Shown here: positions 1 to 14,453 of the stretch, piece by piece
How the letters are laid out: each line of letters starts with the position of its first letter
Position numbering within the stretch: position 1 is the first letter of the stretch
NCBI GenBank assembly: GCA_963580275.1
Contig: OY756942.1
Location: 33,266,701 to 33,330,700, forward strand
Source: Crataegus laevigata
Lineage: Eukaryota; Streptophyta; Magnoliopsida; Rosales; Rosaceae
Direction: 5' to 3'
DNA: 64,000 bases
The notes under the pieces: generated by a model
Database searches by the model: none
What the model saw: the letters and a program-made list of their open reading frames with translations, nothing else
Told to the model about the DNA's origin: nothing
Program-made: the position numbers and the translations under genes

Positions 1-60
1 CGGTTGTAGGAGCCTGGAAACTTATTTAAAACTTGATGTATCCTCATTTTTCATTTGCAG

Positions 61-3000
61 TTAATAGAGAAACAACGGCTGATCGAGTTTTCGGAAGCAC
101 TCCGTAGTAAGCTCAACTACTTTGATGAATTGGAGAATGTAAGGTTTGAATCTACCTTACCTAGAGATATTTTGTTTGCTGACCTTGTGGTTTTGTTAAA
201 TATATGTGGTGATGCATAGGAGCATGGATAAAATTTTATTTTTGAACTAACAATTTAATTGATTCTTTTTCCAAAGCCTTTTAAGTTTTAAAAAATCCGC
301 CTGAGTCAGTTTCTCCTTAGTATGAATTCTCCTTATCAGGCATTACTTTGTAGTGCTACATTGAAGTTAATATACTTTGAAGCTTTGTGCCAAGGATGGT
401 ACCTTCATTTTTTTGTTTGGATGTGTGAGAAAATATCATGATGCACAAATTGTGTATGTAATAGAAACCACATAATATATTTATATATTCATCTTTTTAG
501 TATGTTATATATAATTCATGTTTAATTTTTCAACTGTGTGCAGATTACTACCAATTTTTATTCTCCAAACATGAATGTTCTGCATGAGAACTTTCTCCCT
601 CTTCTCAAACGCCTTGATGAGTGCATATCGTAAGTGGGCTACCTTCTTTGTTAGTAACTGTGTGCAATTCTATGCTTCAGACAGTATTCAGTTAAAATCC
701 TTGGAAGTTTGTAATTCATACTAGGAAACATTAAGCATTTGATAAAGATATATTTATTGGATTAGAACTTACTGGTTTCAAACAATTTGTGCATTCTTTA
801 GGTACGTCGAAAGCAATCCACAGTATGCAGAATCCAGTGTTTACCTGCTCAAATTTCGAAAATTGCAGGTATAATTTGCAAGAGCGTTGATTAGGTGAAT
901 AGTATAGAACAGAGATTATCTTCCAGTAAGATTAATTTGACCTTCAATAATATATAATTTACTTGTTTTGGACAGTCTCGAGCCTTGGGAATGATTCGTT
1001 CTCATGTACTCTCAGTTCTCAAAGGTGCTTCTTCTCAGGTAATGTTAACTTATCGAACTGAATTACCATTAACACATCGTAGTAGACTTCTGTCTTAATA
1101 TGCATTAATGTATATTACATGGCTTTGAATTATGGACACTGTCTTGCATCAGGTACAAGCAGCTATCCGGGGCAGTGGTGGCAATAACACATCTATTTCT
1201 GAGGGTGTAGAAGCATCTGTTATATATGTCCGTTTCAAGGCAGCAGCAAGTGAGGTAACATTAATTATGCTTTTAATTTGATTAATGCATTTAACCAGCC
1301 AGGGTGTGAAAAGTTAAAAGCAAGATGTGTCTGGAAAATATTTTTAAGTTCTACCCTACTTTTTGAATGCGAGTGTGCAACTGTGTTCTTTTAGTTTTTA
1401 ACTTTACACTTGTTTGTGTTGATGTCTAACAAGTAGAGTCCTTGCAGCTTAAGCCAGTGCTGGAGGAAATTGAAAGCAGAGCATCAAGGAAAGAATATAC
1501 TCAGATCCTTACAGAATGCCACAAACTATACTGTGAACAGAGACTTTCGTTGGTGAGCTGATGAAATTTTTTTTATTTTGAAAAGGATCATTAGTTGTTT
1601 ACCGTACTAATTCATTCCTTCATTTTATGACTTGTAATCAATCCACCTTTTTAATGCATTTTCAGGTAAGAGGAATAGTACATCAACGAATATCCGAATT
1701 TGCGAAGAAAGAGGCCTTGCCATCACTGACTAGATCTGGATGTGCATATCTAATGCAGGTAAGATATAAATGCTACAAGGACATTCATTGAGGAAAGACT
1801 CCTTAAAAAGAAATACAAGCGAAAGATTTGTCTATCATTGAATATAAGGTGAGGATGGGGTGATTGACCCTGTCCTCTTTAATGATAGCGGGCAGTATCT
1901 TTGATGTTTGATGTAATGTGATATGCAACTTATTCTCATGTATGAATTTGAGCTGCATACATTGTGAACATTTATGTTATAGGACAGCAAAGTTTCCATT
2001 GTAATTGAAACCACTATTTATTGCAGGTCTGCCAGCTAGAGCACCAACTTTTTGTTCATTTTTTTCCATCTTCTGCAGAGGACGTTTCAAGTTTGGCTCC
2101 ATTGATAGATCCTCTGTAGGTTCCATTATATTTTTTGTTTTTCAGTTCTTTTCTCTCGTTTTCTGCTTTCTTGAGAGGCTGACATGTAATAATGGGTTAG
2201 GCAATCTCTTTTAAATTACATGTGCCAAAAGCAAATGAAGCTTGATTGGTTTGGTCCTTTCCACTTCATTCCTTGTTAAGCTGTTACATTTTAGTATGGA
2301 GGTTGGCTGGTTGATTGGTTTATGCATGCTTTAAACTATATAATAACCTCCTCTTGGTGATAATTCATGCAGGTCTACATATTTATATGATACACTGCGG
2401 CCAAAACTTATTCATGAAACAAATGTTGATTTTCTTTGTGAACTTGTTGATATATTGAAAGCTGAAGTCCTAGGTGAACAGTTAAGTCGGAGGACTGAAT
2501 CATTAGCTGGTCTACGACCTACATTAGAGAGAATTCTTGCCGATGTTCATGAGCGGTTAACTTTCCGTGCTCGAACACATATTCGTGATGAGGTGACTTC
2601 TATTCCTGAGAGTTCTCATTGTTTGTTGAGTCGTCACCTTTTTTCTTAATTTTCCAGTTAATCTTGTTTTCTTGACTAGCTACCACTTTTCCTTTTTAAA
2701 TTTCTCAAAATCTCTCTCATGCTTTTTTTTCCAGATAGCAAATTATTTTCCTCTGGATGAAGACTTGGATTACCCTGCAAAGCTGGAAGGATCTGCGGCA
2801 GATCAACTTGAAACTACTTCTGTAACTTTTTTCCCATTTCCTTTTTTAACTTTTATGGATTTCTGAGACAAATTTTTGTTTACGTTGCCTGATGCATATA
2901 GGCATATAGGACATCCACACATGGTTTAATAATTTTAATTTTCCATTATGTTTCATGCCCTTGATGAATTATTCATTCAGTCTGGTGAGATTGATTGTTC

Positions 3001-6000
3001 ACTTAATGGAATATCCACAACCCAGAAACAAACTGTCTTTTGTTTTTTTTTATACAAGTGATATTTGGGAGGTGAGAATAGAACATAGGACCTAAGGTGA
3101 CATTTAGTGACCTTAGAAGTTAGAACTTATTGATCACTTCTTGTATCAAATATATCCTTTAATTTTGCAGTCTACCTCTAGGGACACTAGTACGCCTTTG
3201 CCCTTGTAATATGTTTCCAAGCTGGTAATTTTGGATTACTGATGCACGATTGAATATATCTTTTATGGTAGTTGGTGCAAGTGGTTACACTATTGTTGGC
3301 TCCAGTTCTGCATTGTTTCTGGTCGATTTAATGTCCTTACCTCCGATGTTATATATATATTATATATGGATCGATTTTCTCATCTTTCCTTATCTTTATC
3401 CTTTGTCAAACACAGGCTGATGAAAACCTTGTTTTTAAAACATGGTATCCACCTCTAGAGAAAACGATATCTTGCCTTTCAAAGTTGTATCGCTGTTTAG
3501 AACCAGAAGTTTTTACTGGTTTAGCACAGGTATTTAAGCCTTTTGCACAGCATTCAAACTTGTCTTCAATAAATGCCGTCCATATAAATTTGTTAAACAA
3601 TTATTTTTTTGGTATTCAGGAAGTAGTTGAAGTTTGTTCAGAATCTATCCAGGTGAGCTACCGAATATGTACTGTCTTATGCAGTGCATTTTGAATTTCT
3701 GTGTGCATAATTCCACTTAATTTTTTGTGTTGCCTCTACTGTCATATTATCCCTGTTTATTAAGATGATGGGATTTGTTTAGCATGGGCTTAATATGGTG
3801 ACATACTTTTCTGGTGCTATCATGATTGTTGTTTCTTTTATCTGCCAGAAAGCAGGCAAACTCATCACAAAGAGATCATCCCCAATGGACGGTCAGCTTT
3901 TCCTCTTAAAGCATCTTCTTATCTTAAGGGAGCAGGTGATTTTTCCTTCTTTCTTGATTATATATCATAGGTAATTGTTCTTTAAAAATCACTTGTTAAT
4001 GCATCTATTTTGTCTTCCCAGATTGCGCCTTTCGATATTGAGTTTTCTGTCACACATAAGGAACTTGATTTCTCACACTTGCTGGTTAGTTTTCTAACTT
4101 TAAAGTTCTCCTATTCAATGTATTAGATAGTGTTCAGTAAAGTTCTATTAATGTTTGATATATCCTCTCGGTTTTTACTGCAATGATGCAACAATTTGTC
4201 ATTATTTTGATTACAATACATGGAAATTTTGAATTTTGAAATAAAGCCAATTTTTGTTTTCTTTTCAATTAAGTCAGTTCTCTAGTATGGACAGTATTTC
4301 ATTGACAAAGATGTCTAGAATGTTGTTTTGTTTCAGGCTATAAGTATTAAAATTAAATTAAATGCCTGAATTTTGATGGAATGAAAATCTTAATATTTTT
4401 GAATTTTTTGGCAGGAGCATCTAAGACGAATTCTTAGAGGTCAAGCCTCTCTATCTGATTGGTCCAGGTCAACTTCACTAGCAAGAACACTATCTCCCCG
4501 AGTTTTAGAAAGTCAAATAGATGCCAAAAAGGTTTGTCAATCAATGATTTCTGTTTATTTTTAGAGCATAACTTTAATCATTAAGTGGCTTTAAGCTGCT
4601 TTGGATCATTTTATTTCCGCTTATTCTTTCACCGCGGTGTGTCTCTGGCACTCTGCTAACCCCATTTGCCTCCCTTTTCTCCATTAGATAGGATTGCAGA
4701 ACAAGATTTCGTCTATACTTTTCATTTTGGTTCATTTTCTGGAGATTCTTCATTGTATTATTCAAAATAATTTGTCGGTAATCCATTCATGTAATGTACT
4801 TGCAGGAATTAGAGAAAAGCCTGAAAACCACTGGCGAGGAGTTCATTATGTCTGTAACGAAGCTAGTTGTGGATCCTATGCTTTCATTTATTACCAAGGT
4901 TTGTGTTTCTCATTTCCCCCCTTTAGTAATATGGATTTGAAACGTGGAGCAAATGAGAGACCAGCATAGATACAAGTATACAATTAAAAACAAACAGAAC
5001 ATTAGAATAAATTACCGAAATCCACATTAGACATGTGAATAGCTCATATACTTGCAGATATGTTGGAAACTTTTCTAACTTTACATCTCCATAAACTCAT
5101 ATATGAGTGCTTGTTACAGCTTAAAACCCATATCATTCAAAAATGCTAACACAATCTTTATCCGTAGATTCCTATAGCATGTTGTTGAGGTACCTGGACG
5201 GATCAATGGATCCATAACTGAGTGCTCGACTGCTCGTATATAACTTAAATCCACAATGTCATTAGGGATCCTGCGTTTACTAAGTTTGTGGACATTTAGA
5301 TATGATTTCTCATGGTTTTTCTACATCTGTATTTCAAAGTTCGTTCATATCTAAAAGGTTTTGATTGTGTTTAGGTCACAGCTGTGAAAGGTAATCAGAA
5401 TCAAAAGGTAGAGTCGGTTATGTTCAAACCAATAAAAGATCAAGCTTTTGCAACCCCGGATAAGGTGGCTGAACTTGTTCAAAAGGTATGCATAATAGCT
5501 CGTTTTCTTTTACTACGGTGGAGAGCCTTGTTAGGGATCTACATATTTGTCAGCTAGGGTTCTTGTTTTGTGGTCTACATGCTTGAAAACAACAGCTGAG
5601 TCTCATAATGTACTATGGAACAGGTAGCTGCTGCAATTCAGCAAGAGTTGCCAATGGTAATGGAGAAAATGAAGCTTTATTTGCAGAACCCATCCACACG
5701 AACTATACTGTTCAAAGCTATAAAGTAAGTACAGAATTCACTCGTACGAGATGAAAATTTAGGGTCCTCGAACAGATTAAGTTGACATTTTCACTTGATG
5801 ACGGATCAGTTTATCTTCCTTTCATAACTCGGTCCTGACAAGCTTTCTTCTTTCCTCTTTTCTGCAGGACAAATATCGTCGAAGCACATGTTCGAGTACA
5901 GACCCTGTTGAAGGACGAGTATTCGGCGGAAGAGGTACAAGGCATCATACACATGCCTTCCATACAAGAACTACATGCACAACTTGATAATCTCCTCTAG
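61..6000 (+). CDS. COG3: Conserved oligomeric Golgi complex subunit 3 (5'-partial)
   Basis: COG3 is a lobe A subunit of the COG tether that captures recycling vesicles at the Golgi (known family role). I can join 19 exons with GT..AG borders and consistent phase: 61-138, 544-629, 802-868, 976-1038, 1153-1254, 1448-1552, 1666-1758, 2027-2115, 2373-2592, 2735-2821, 3416-3529, 3620-3652, 3849-3935, 4022-4084, 4415-4531, 4806-4898, 5375-5485, 5624-5724, 5868-6000 (TAG 5998-6000). They sum to 1842 nt, that is 613 codons plus stop. The N-terminal part, perhaps 170 residues judging from the usual ~780, lies left of the window. Recognisable stretches are NFYSPNMNVLHENFLPLLKR, the YLYDTLRPKLIHE block, TWYPPLEKTISCLSKLYRCL and the C-terminal IQELHAQLDNLL. 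It converges on FAB1, with about 1 kb between the stop codons. Exon edges are read by eye; the family call is strong. Confidence 0.9.
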
Positions 6001-7057
6001 TGTGAAAGCCATTGCCTCGCACCATATAAATTGTTCTTATTAGCCGCGCGATTTAAAGGTTATTTTTTCGTAGATAAGAGAAATCCTGCAATGTCGAACC
6101 AGTATTACGAAACGACGAAAATATGTATCATTTTTTGTACCGTATAAAGCGCCGATGGGCGGTCTTATAGGTTTTGTGTAGAACTGCTCATGATCTGTTT
6201 TTGTTCGATTTCAATTTCCAAGTTTTGGTTCAATGAAGCACAATTTGTATTTTGAAAACGGAATATGTGCTATTTGTAACTGGGAAATAAATGTTACTTG
6301 TTAGTTTGACTGTATAAACTACAAACGAGTAATTATGTCGAATTAGTCATTGGATTATTATTCAAGTGAAAATAAGCCCCTAACCTTTTTTATTTTTGGA
6401 AATATAGTCCATAAATTTATTAAACTGCCCATTTCCATCCTACTATAAAAATTCAATGCTATTTTACCCAATTTCCAGTCAATTTAAGTTATGCGACTTG
6501 TAGGCGATACTTTTTGAGTGTAAATTGGCAGTTTATAAGGAGTTTAAAGATTTGTTTTCCCCCAAATAGAAAGTCTAGAGAGGTTATTTATGTTCGATTT
6601 TCGCCAAAAACGAATTTGAACCAATTGTTAGCTTATTGTGAGGCTTGGCATACCCCTCTCTTTCTTAGTGTAGATAATATCGTTTGTTAAAAAAAATAAA
6701 AATATTGACAACTAAATTCAAAGCCTATATGCAAGTTTTATGAGAGAAAATAACAGTAGTCCTTTTAAAGTGCAAGTCGCATCTTTTGACAGACCGTTGG
6801 ATGTAACAGCTTTGAAACTAACTTTAATAGTTTAAGAGACTTATTTTTCCAATAGAATAATCTAGTAACTAATTTTCACTCGGGTAATAATCGAAACGCT
6901 ATTTACCTTTTATAAATAAAGAAAATGTGAAAAAAAGGGAGAGGCATGGTGCTTTATAGCTTTGCATTGGACATTAATCTACCGAGCTCACATCTTCAAA
7001 TATACAAGTAAAAGCTGTCAGGATTATTCACATACATACAGGCCAGAAGACATTAAT
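6001..7057. other. Spacer between COG3 and FAB1 (3' ends)
   Basis: AT-rich convergent intergenic DNA holding the 3' UTRs of COG3 (left) and FAB1 (right). Apart from a SINE-like stretch near 6575-6702 I see no gene. There is no clear single polyadenylation signal to assign. Confidence 0.6.
6575..6702 (+). repeat. SINE-like fragment
   Basis: It contains a tRNA B-box-like GTTCGATTTTCGCC, then a body with TTATTGTGAGGCTTGGC, then the end TTAGTGTAGATAATATCG followed by an A-rich tail. The same body (CATTGTGAGGCTTAGCC) appears at about 48000-48130 and the same 3' end near 50990. This points to a dispersed tRNA-derived SINE family. The 5' limit and target-site duplication were not resolved. Confidence 0.45.
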
Positions 7058-10000
7058 TCAGCTCGGATCTTGCGCAGTTTCTTCACCAACATCAGACTGC
7101 GACCCGCTCGGAACGATCGTTAGGGGAGACCACTGATCGGGTACCATGAGGAAGTAAGTTGTCATAGCTTTCCTGAATCGTTTCTTGTATTGCTGGGGTG
7201 AAATCACGGTTGGAGACGTGTTCTTGGGTCCGCCGAGAATCCCGGAGGTCTTCACCCAAGTTTCAAGGTGCTTGTCCCATGTGTACTGTCTCATAAAATC
7301 AATGATCCCCAGAACCAGCTCATCATTTTCCTCGTCCACACCGACCAGTAACGAGTAGTCCATGACATCAATCGACTGTGGCAAAATAGATGGCAAGATG
7401 TTAGCAAACAACGGATGCCAGGGTAATCAAGCACCAAAATCTAATCAATACGCCTCGAAGACAATCACATAGGATATGGAGGAAACGAAAAGAATACTGC
7501 ATTGTTCTCTGCACGCTGCATTGGGTGTGTGGGGTAGTATGTGTGTCATGCCATTGAAGAAATCACATCAATTCGTAAAAGAGTTTTTGTTAAAATCTTC
7601 GTGCACACAGCATTTTCCGATTGGAAAACCAATGGGGTTACCGAGGAAACATTAATGCGGCAACAGGGAGTTAAAATTGGACTTACAGCAAGGAATGCAG
7701 TATCATTCCAGACGGCTCTCTCTAGTAGCCGCTTTGCCTTGTTCCCCACTAAAATTGGAGAAGTTGGCATTGCTTCAATCAGATTCTGGTCGAGTAGAAC
7801 TTTATTGCTCCCACTTGTATCTGGATTATAACGTGACCGAGAAGATCCTTTAAGATCATAAAGCCGCGTGACATTCCGTCTAAATAATAAATTCTCCATT
7901 ACTAAAACATCCATCTTGGACTCTTTCCCTGCTTTACCATGCTTTGACGAAACCTTCAAGACAAAAGAGAAATGAAAAGTTGGGTCAGACTTCGTGAGAA
8001 GTTGTATATCAGGCCACTAAAGAAAAACGTTAAGCATTTTAGTGAGAGCAAGAGAAACGAAGAATACCTGATAAATACCCAGGATCTTTGCCAGGCAAGT
8101 CGGGCTTCGATAACTGATTGACTCGGACAAATACTTGAAATAAGATGGTGCAAACTTGATAAATGATTCCAGCTCTGTCTTTGTAACTTGTTTGATGATA
8201 AATCGATCATCCAAGGTTTTTGCAAAGAAAACTTTGCTCTTACCACCCTGGGCGCCCCACTTCTTACAGCGGCTAAGTGATCGTACGAAATCTCTTTCAG
8301 AAGGGCAACACGTCCTCCTTAAAGCCTCAAACTGCGTTGCGTAGTAACAAGTCACAGTATACTTCACCTTACCAAGGGGGCCATCATCTGTAAAAGAAAC
8401 TCTAGCATGAATATCCTTTGACAAAAGTGAGTCCAAAGCTTGAGAGCTCCGAGACCGCGACACAGATGACATGCTCTCATCAGAAGAACCAAGATTTCTG
8501 TAGGTCTCAGAAAGCGACTCATCAAAAGAGCTAAGTGAGAGAAGATTTGCGGAATCAAAAAGAGGTACTGAGACTGAACCATCCATAGCATCTCTTGGTC
8601 TCTCAGACTCGGAAATCTGCACATGATAATCTGGCAAGACAAGTGCATAGGCAATAACACTAGTGGGTTCATCGTCAAAAACAGGGATGACAGTGTCATT
8701 AATACCAATTGGCAATAACAGCCTGGCACCGCTTTGCCTTTCCGATTCCCGGAACATTGGAACATTGACAGGATTGTATTCACCAATAGTGATCTTTTGT
8801 GCATTCAGGGAATAACTTTTGTCAAATACCTTGTGAGATGATGTAGAGCTAAGAGAATGAGTTGCAGCAGTTGTCTGTACCCCAGCTTGGTCAACAGCAC
8901 AATTTTGCAGATCTGAATTCGATGCAACTTTTCTCATCACAGATGGAGAATTTACCAAGGTTGAATCAGGTTTAGAGTAGCCATTCTCTTTAGGAATCGT
9001 ACTAGTTGGGTGACTTTCACCAGTCCAAGCCGCATCAAGGGTATCAGATAAATTTGCCACTACTAGACTCTCGTTCCCTTCTGAGAGGGCCCTTCGTACA
9101 CCTATTCCAGACTCCAATGTATCAGATTTATCAATGGCATTTTCAGAGGACCGTGTGGAAATTTTTGCCTCGTTACTATGATTCGGGTTCTGAATGATTT
9201 CATTTTTCTTCTGCTCCCCTTCAGGCTGGCGAAAGCCGCCAACATCTCCTCCTTGATAAATACTTACATCTGGCTTTGTTTCCCGAAGAGAGGAATCACA
9301 ACCACTAAATCCTTTACCAGGCTTGGAGATTATATTTGTCTCGACAAGCTTCTCCATAGAACTGATAGGTTTCTCCTTGAGTTTTGGAAGGGAACTTCTC
9401 AAACCTTCCTGGAAACTATTTTTACTTAAACTGGCAGCCTGAATTAGGCGTTGATCCCAAATGTAAGAATGAAAGAGCAACTGCCTCCTTAATCTATTGA
9501 TCTCGAGAATATCAATTGCAGGCCGGCCACACTTCACCTCCCTATGCATCGTTTTTCGTAATGATTCCTAAACAATGTCATGTCACAATTGAGATACCAA
9601 AGGATTAAAATATATAACTTCCCTCTCCAACAAATGAAAAATAAAATAAACCATGCATGTAGAAAGGGGGTGTGATACACGTAAACTACCTCAAAGTCTT
9701 CTCTTTCCTTTTGAAGCATCTCTTCAAGTTCTACAATTTGATGACTTGATTCAGGTGCTTTCTTCCCACCATCCGGTGTCCCTGAAATTGGTATCTTCTC
9801 CAAAATCTGATTAAGAGCATTGCGCAATTCAGTAAAGAGAAGCTCTGCCCGATGACCCACCTAGTAAAACAAGATCAATAATCTCATAAGCATTGATAAA
9901 TTTAGAATCATTTGCTACATTAACTAAGATTAAAAATAAAAGATAACAAACTTACCTCCTCCGCTTCTTTTTGTATCCATTCCTGATTATCATAGTTAAA

Positions 10001-13000
10001 TTCGAGTTTTTGTGGAGGAAGATAAACAGAATGAACATGAATGGAGGCATAGCTGAAGCAAGCAACCATTCTTCCAAAACTGTACATGTAAGAACAATAG
10101 CATAAGATAAAATCATAGTGATAAAATGGCACAGGCTTTTCTCTGAAATTAAAAAACATGAAAAATGAAGGTAAACTGAGGTTGGTGCAAAAGTTAGCAG
10201 CTCATAAGTGAAAATGCATACCCATAAAACCGAAGACAATCTCTGTGAAGGGAATGACCACAAGTTGCAACTCTGTTTGCAGCTGCATGATTTGAAAAGC
10301 TTAACTCTAAAAACTTCCCAAACGATAAACCCCAAGCAGCATCCGACATGACTACTCTTCGAGTTGCAGGAGGGAAGCCATTGGCTCGAGGACATTTCAA
10401 GCACCTGTGCCACATCCAAATTTTGCCTTCCCTTTCCCCAGGTAGCAAAATCTCTGGGAGCTTCTTAACAGATATTGTAAGGCTCCCTTGTCTATGAGTA
10501 TAACAATGAACATGCGCTTCTGTTGGCATCCCACATGAACGACAAAGGTAATTCTGATAGAGAAGTATGACAACTTCATCTTATGAAATTGCTTATGAAA
10601 AATATGTCCACAAAATTAGCAAAAACAAAAGGTAATGATTGAAAATGAAAAATACCTGATCAAACAGATGATCTCGTAAGAACCTCCCCAAAGGCTTATC
10701 AAAACTTCCATAGTATTTGATTCGAAACAGATGGGACCGTTCACACACAGTTCCCTTCCACACACAACGTGTTGACAGGGAAACCAAAATGCTTTGGTGG
10801 TCAGAAGGTGACGGTGGAAACTCTTCCTTTGAAGATCCTACCTCCTCATTCTGATAATCACTCTGATGTTTTATGGATGTCAACTCTGGAGTCTCACCAT
10901 GATTTGCAGCTAAAGCACCGCCACCATGTCCTAATGACTCTGAGGTGGCAAGAGAATTAGAGATCAAACTACCGTTGACCAAAGCTTCCCCAGCCTGAGC
11001 TGTACTGTCCAGGCAAGAATCTTTAGAACCCACATCAATTTTATTTTCAAAGGCACATATTGAGGGGAGCTCTTTACTGTAAGATTTTGCGATATCCTCT
11101 TCTGGGGGAAACAAGGAAGTAAAGGGAGATCTAGATTCTCTAGAGCTCAAAGCATGTTCTATGAGAAAAGATGAGCAAATTGAATCGGCACCTTGCATGT
11201 TCAAAATGGGGCCACTAGTGGTAGATGAATTGCTGTCTGAAATTAACCCTTGATTAGATTTCTGTAGTTCCCTGCTAGCATCGGAACCCTGAGGCTTGCC
11301 AGCCGGTGGGACACTAAAACCAGGTATAGTGGAAATAGACCTCTCAATACTTGATGGTTTATCGGGTAATGCAACAGTAATCTCGGACTTCAAAGGAAGT
11401 TCCGGAAGTGAAGCACCTTCATCAGCTAGAAATGAAGTCTCCAGAGCCAAGTGATAAGCGGCAAAAACTCCATATTGGGCAACATGTTTCACCTTCTTTA
11501 ACTCATCCCCATTGGCACCATGGAGCAATATCTGAAACAAATTCAATCCATCTTAAAACTTCTGACTTTTTGGTAAACAAAAAACATAGTAAAAGGAATT
11601 ACTAAAATAGTTAATGCTAATATGGTAAAACAGTCATGCAAATGCTCCCAATCCACCAGTCCAAGCTAAGAAGAACTCTGAATTAAGATATTCTTGATCG
11701 GCAGTCTGGTAACCTGATTACAATTCCATTGTCTTTGCTATTTTCTTTTGTTCTTTCACTGTGTTAACAAGTGACTATACAAATAACAATAAGTCCTAGC
11801 CTACAAATTTGACAAGACACCAAAATGTGCCAGTTAATGCCCAACAAAGTCTGTGTGTGATGTGTATATATTCGGGACTTACAGTAACACCCAAGGGCTT
11901 TGGGCAACCTTCAAAGAACATCAGAGTCTTTGTCAATTTCTTCCCACCTTGCCCGGCACTGCCATGCACTTCAAGAAACTTCTCCACATGGAACATGTCA
12001 CAAAACCCTAGTTTTGGTGATGTGAGATGATCTATTGAAGGGACTATTTGTGCCCCAGTGCAGCGGGCTATTCGCTCTAAAAGTGGCCTCTTAATATTCA
12101 AAACAAGTGAGATGTCTTTCGCAAGAAGGTAATCTTGAGCATACCGAGATACAGACTTCTCCACCAAAAGAACATTTGGGTGATGTGAATCTATCTTTGC
12201 TACTGCCATCTTCAGATGATCCATTTCCTAAAAAAGGGATAGTCCATAAGAAGGAGAAACATCCAAGATTACTAAATGAATAGGAAGGTAAGTGTGTGAT
12301 AGAAAACATATGCAGGGTTTGATCGCTAATCAAAATCCTACAAATTCAAAGCTTTAACGTACAACACAAATAAACGGAAAAGGTAAAAAGAACCTGCTGC
12401 AACAAAGTATCGAAACTTGACAAGAGGTTTGAAACACGCTGATATTCCAAAGCTCCTCCAAGGATTAAAAAGCGCGGTTTTTCTATTTTTGATGTCATTC
12501 GCCGATGAGCCACATTTTTCTTACAAACAACTCCTTTAACTACCGTACTGAACAAAATGAAATGAAACCCGTCAACAACTAATGGATTGAATAATTTTCG
12601 CATGTAACAGGACAAAGATATAATATAAAAGTTTAGGAACCATTATAAATTTGGTCTAATGAGATAATAATGCACAGGAATATGCCACACACTGCTCAGA
12701 AGGGTGAAAGAATAAACTTTAGATCAAAAATATTTACCTATCAGTTCGACGCCCACAAGCTATGCATTTAACCTTCACATATCCCCCAGGGTCCATTCCT
12801 CCACCCTTGCTCGTATCTGGCTTGAGAAGTGTGGCAGCCTCCCACGACAACGAAGTAATTATGTCCAACCAGCTCTCATTGTTGCCTTCATCACCCAGTG
12901 GTAGATTTTCAACCTGCAAAAGCTGAGATACCAAAGCTCTAAAATGACCTTCCACCACATTCTTCATCGCCTTCCTGTGCTCCTCAATTGACTTCTCCCT

Positions 13001-14453
13001 CGCACGACACTCCCCATTACCAAAGCTATTTAAAGAACCCAGGTAACCCCACTCCCCTACACCACCACCATCATAATCGTCGTCATCAAATAAGACAGCT
13101 TCTCTCTCATCTTCTTCGTCCTCAGGCTCCGGAGGGAGCCAAAGTAGCCCATTGTTCTCGAAATCCACAGGTTCTGTATTCGTGCTTTGCAGGTCATATG
13201 GAGAAGTTCCACATTCATCGCCATTATTGTGTGCGTATGGTTCTTCCTCAATTTTCTGAATTCCTACTGCATCCTGTGTATCAAAACTCCCAGGTAATAA
13301 GGAACTCGTGTTATCTCCATCAAGATGCACATTCTGGGGTCCATAGACACTAGCAAATTCCTCGATAGTGACTGCACCGTAATAGTCATTGCCGTGAGAG
13401 AGATGACTTGGTTCTGAATCTAGACGATAAACTCCATAGTCATCATCCTCATCATCACTCCTGGTATCAGACGATAAGTAAAAACAAGCAATGGATTACC
13501 TTATAAAGAGCCAAATATAAGGATATGAGATATGAGGACGAGAATGAATAATCATGGTTAGAAACTTAAAACTTAAAATTCATTTATATGACCTGACACA
13601 TACATGTATCGCATACTCGCAGGCAACATTAACATTAAATGGAGACAGAATGACTGGAAAGATATTTCACGAAAACAGAAACTCTATTCACTTTTCAATC
13701 CATGATTGGTATTCTTTATTCAGATGTAAACAAATACCTTACACGGACACTTGAAAACTCATTTGAAACTAATGAATCTGTGAAGTACATGAAAAAGCTA
13801 TTCAGTGATAGCAGGAGATACCTGTTCAAGCAAAAGCCATATTGATTTGGAGAGGGCTCGGCCATGGCTACATCAGAACTAATGCTCGTCTGTGATGTCA
13901 CATTGTCTTGCTGTACCGGAACTGAATCAATTTGGGAAGATGATTGACTAGGGCTACGACTAGAACTATATGGCACGTGCTGGTAAGGTCCGGTCGAATA
14001 AGGGGTAGAACCAATAGTGCTGCTGCTGCTGTGGCAGGTGCAGCTGGACTTGGTGCTTGCCAAACTTCCCGCAGACGGCGATGGACTGAGACCGGGGCTG
14101 GCTGCAGGGGCAGCCCCATTATTGGGTGCCGCTACCCTTTGCTCCCATTGCTCGAAGCAATAATAACAGACCCTAATCCGCTCCCAATCTTCTCTTCCAG
14201 CCCTTGGCTCATCAGACGCCGCAGGAATAGAGTTTGCAGTACACTTAGCACAGAAAACTCGGCCACAAAGTCGACAATGATGCCTTCGGTTAAATATTGT
14301 GAACTGAGAGTCACAGTCATAACATACCCTACAGCTTTGATCAGGCATCCAAAAGTCCCTGGACACATTGGGCGGCTCGGACCTCCTGGGGATCCAAGAC
14401 TTGAATATGTCAACTAACTCGGATAGTTTGTTGTCGGCAGTGCCCATCGACAA
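7058..14453 (-). CDS. FAB1: 1-phosphatidylinositol-3-phosphate 5-kinase, FYVE-containing FAB1 (PIKfyve) type
   Basis: It converts PI3P to PI(3,5)P2 on endosomal and vacuolar membranes (known for the family). Eleven exons join in phase: 14453-13822, 13460-12738, 12547-12394, 12227-11883, 11531-10656, 10553-10222, 10079-9956, 9860-9690, 9567-8068, 7953-7687, 7375-7058. The total is 5442 nt, 1813 aa, the normal size for plant FAB1A/B. Domains: FYVE zinc finger about residues 35-105 (WMPDQSC, RRHHCRLCG); acidic linker; CCT/GroEL-like domain from about 440 (VVCKKNVAHRRM, ILGGALEYQRVS); cysteine-rich CCR around exon 6; long low-complexity linker; C-terminal PIPK kinase (GGKSKVFFAKTLDDRFIIKQ, YDLKGSSRSRY, VMDYSLLVGVDEE). 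The ATG at 14453 is chosen because MSMGTADNKLSELVD precedes the FYVE directly. FAB1C/D types lack FYVE, so this is an A/B type. Confidence 0.93.

Noticed and set aside
7541..7831. Plus-strand 96-codon ORF opposite FAB1
   Set aside because: Antisense shadow over the kinase exon 7953-7687 and its flanking intron.
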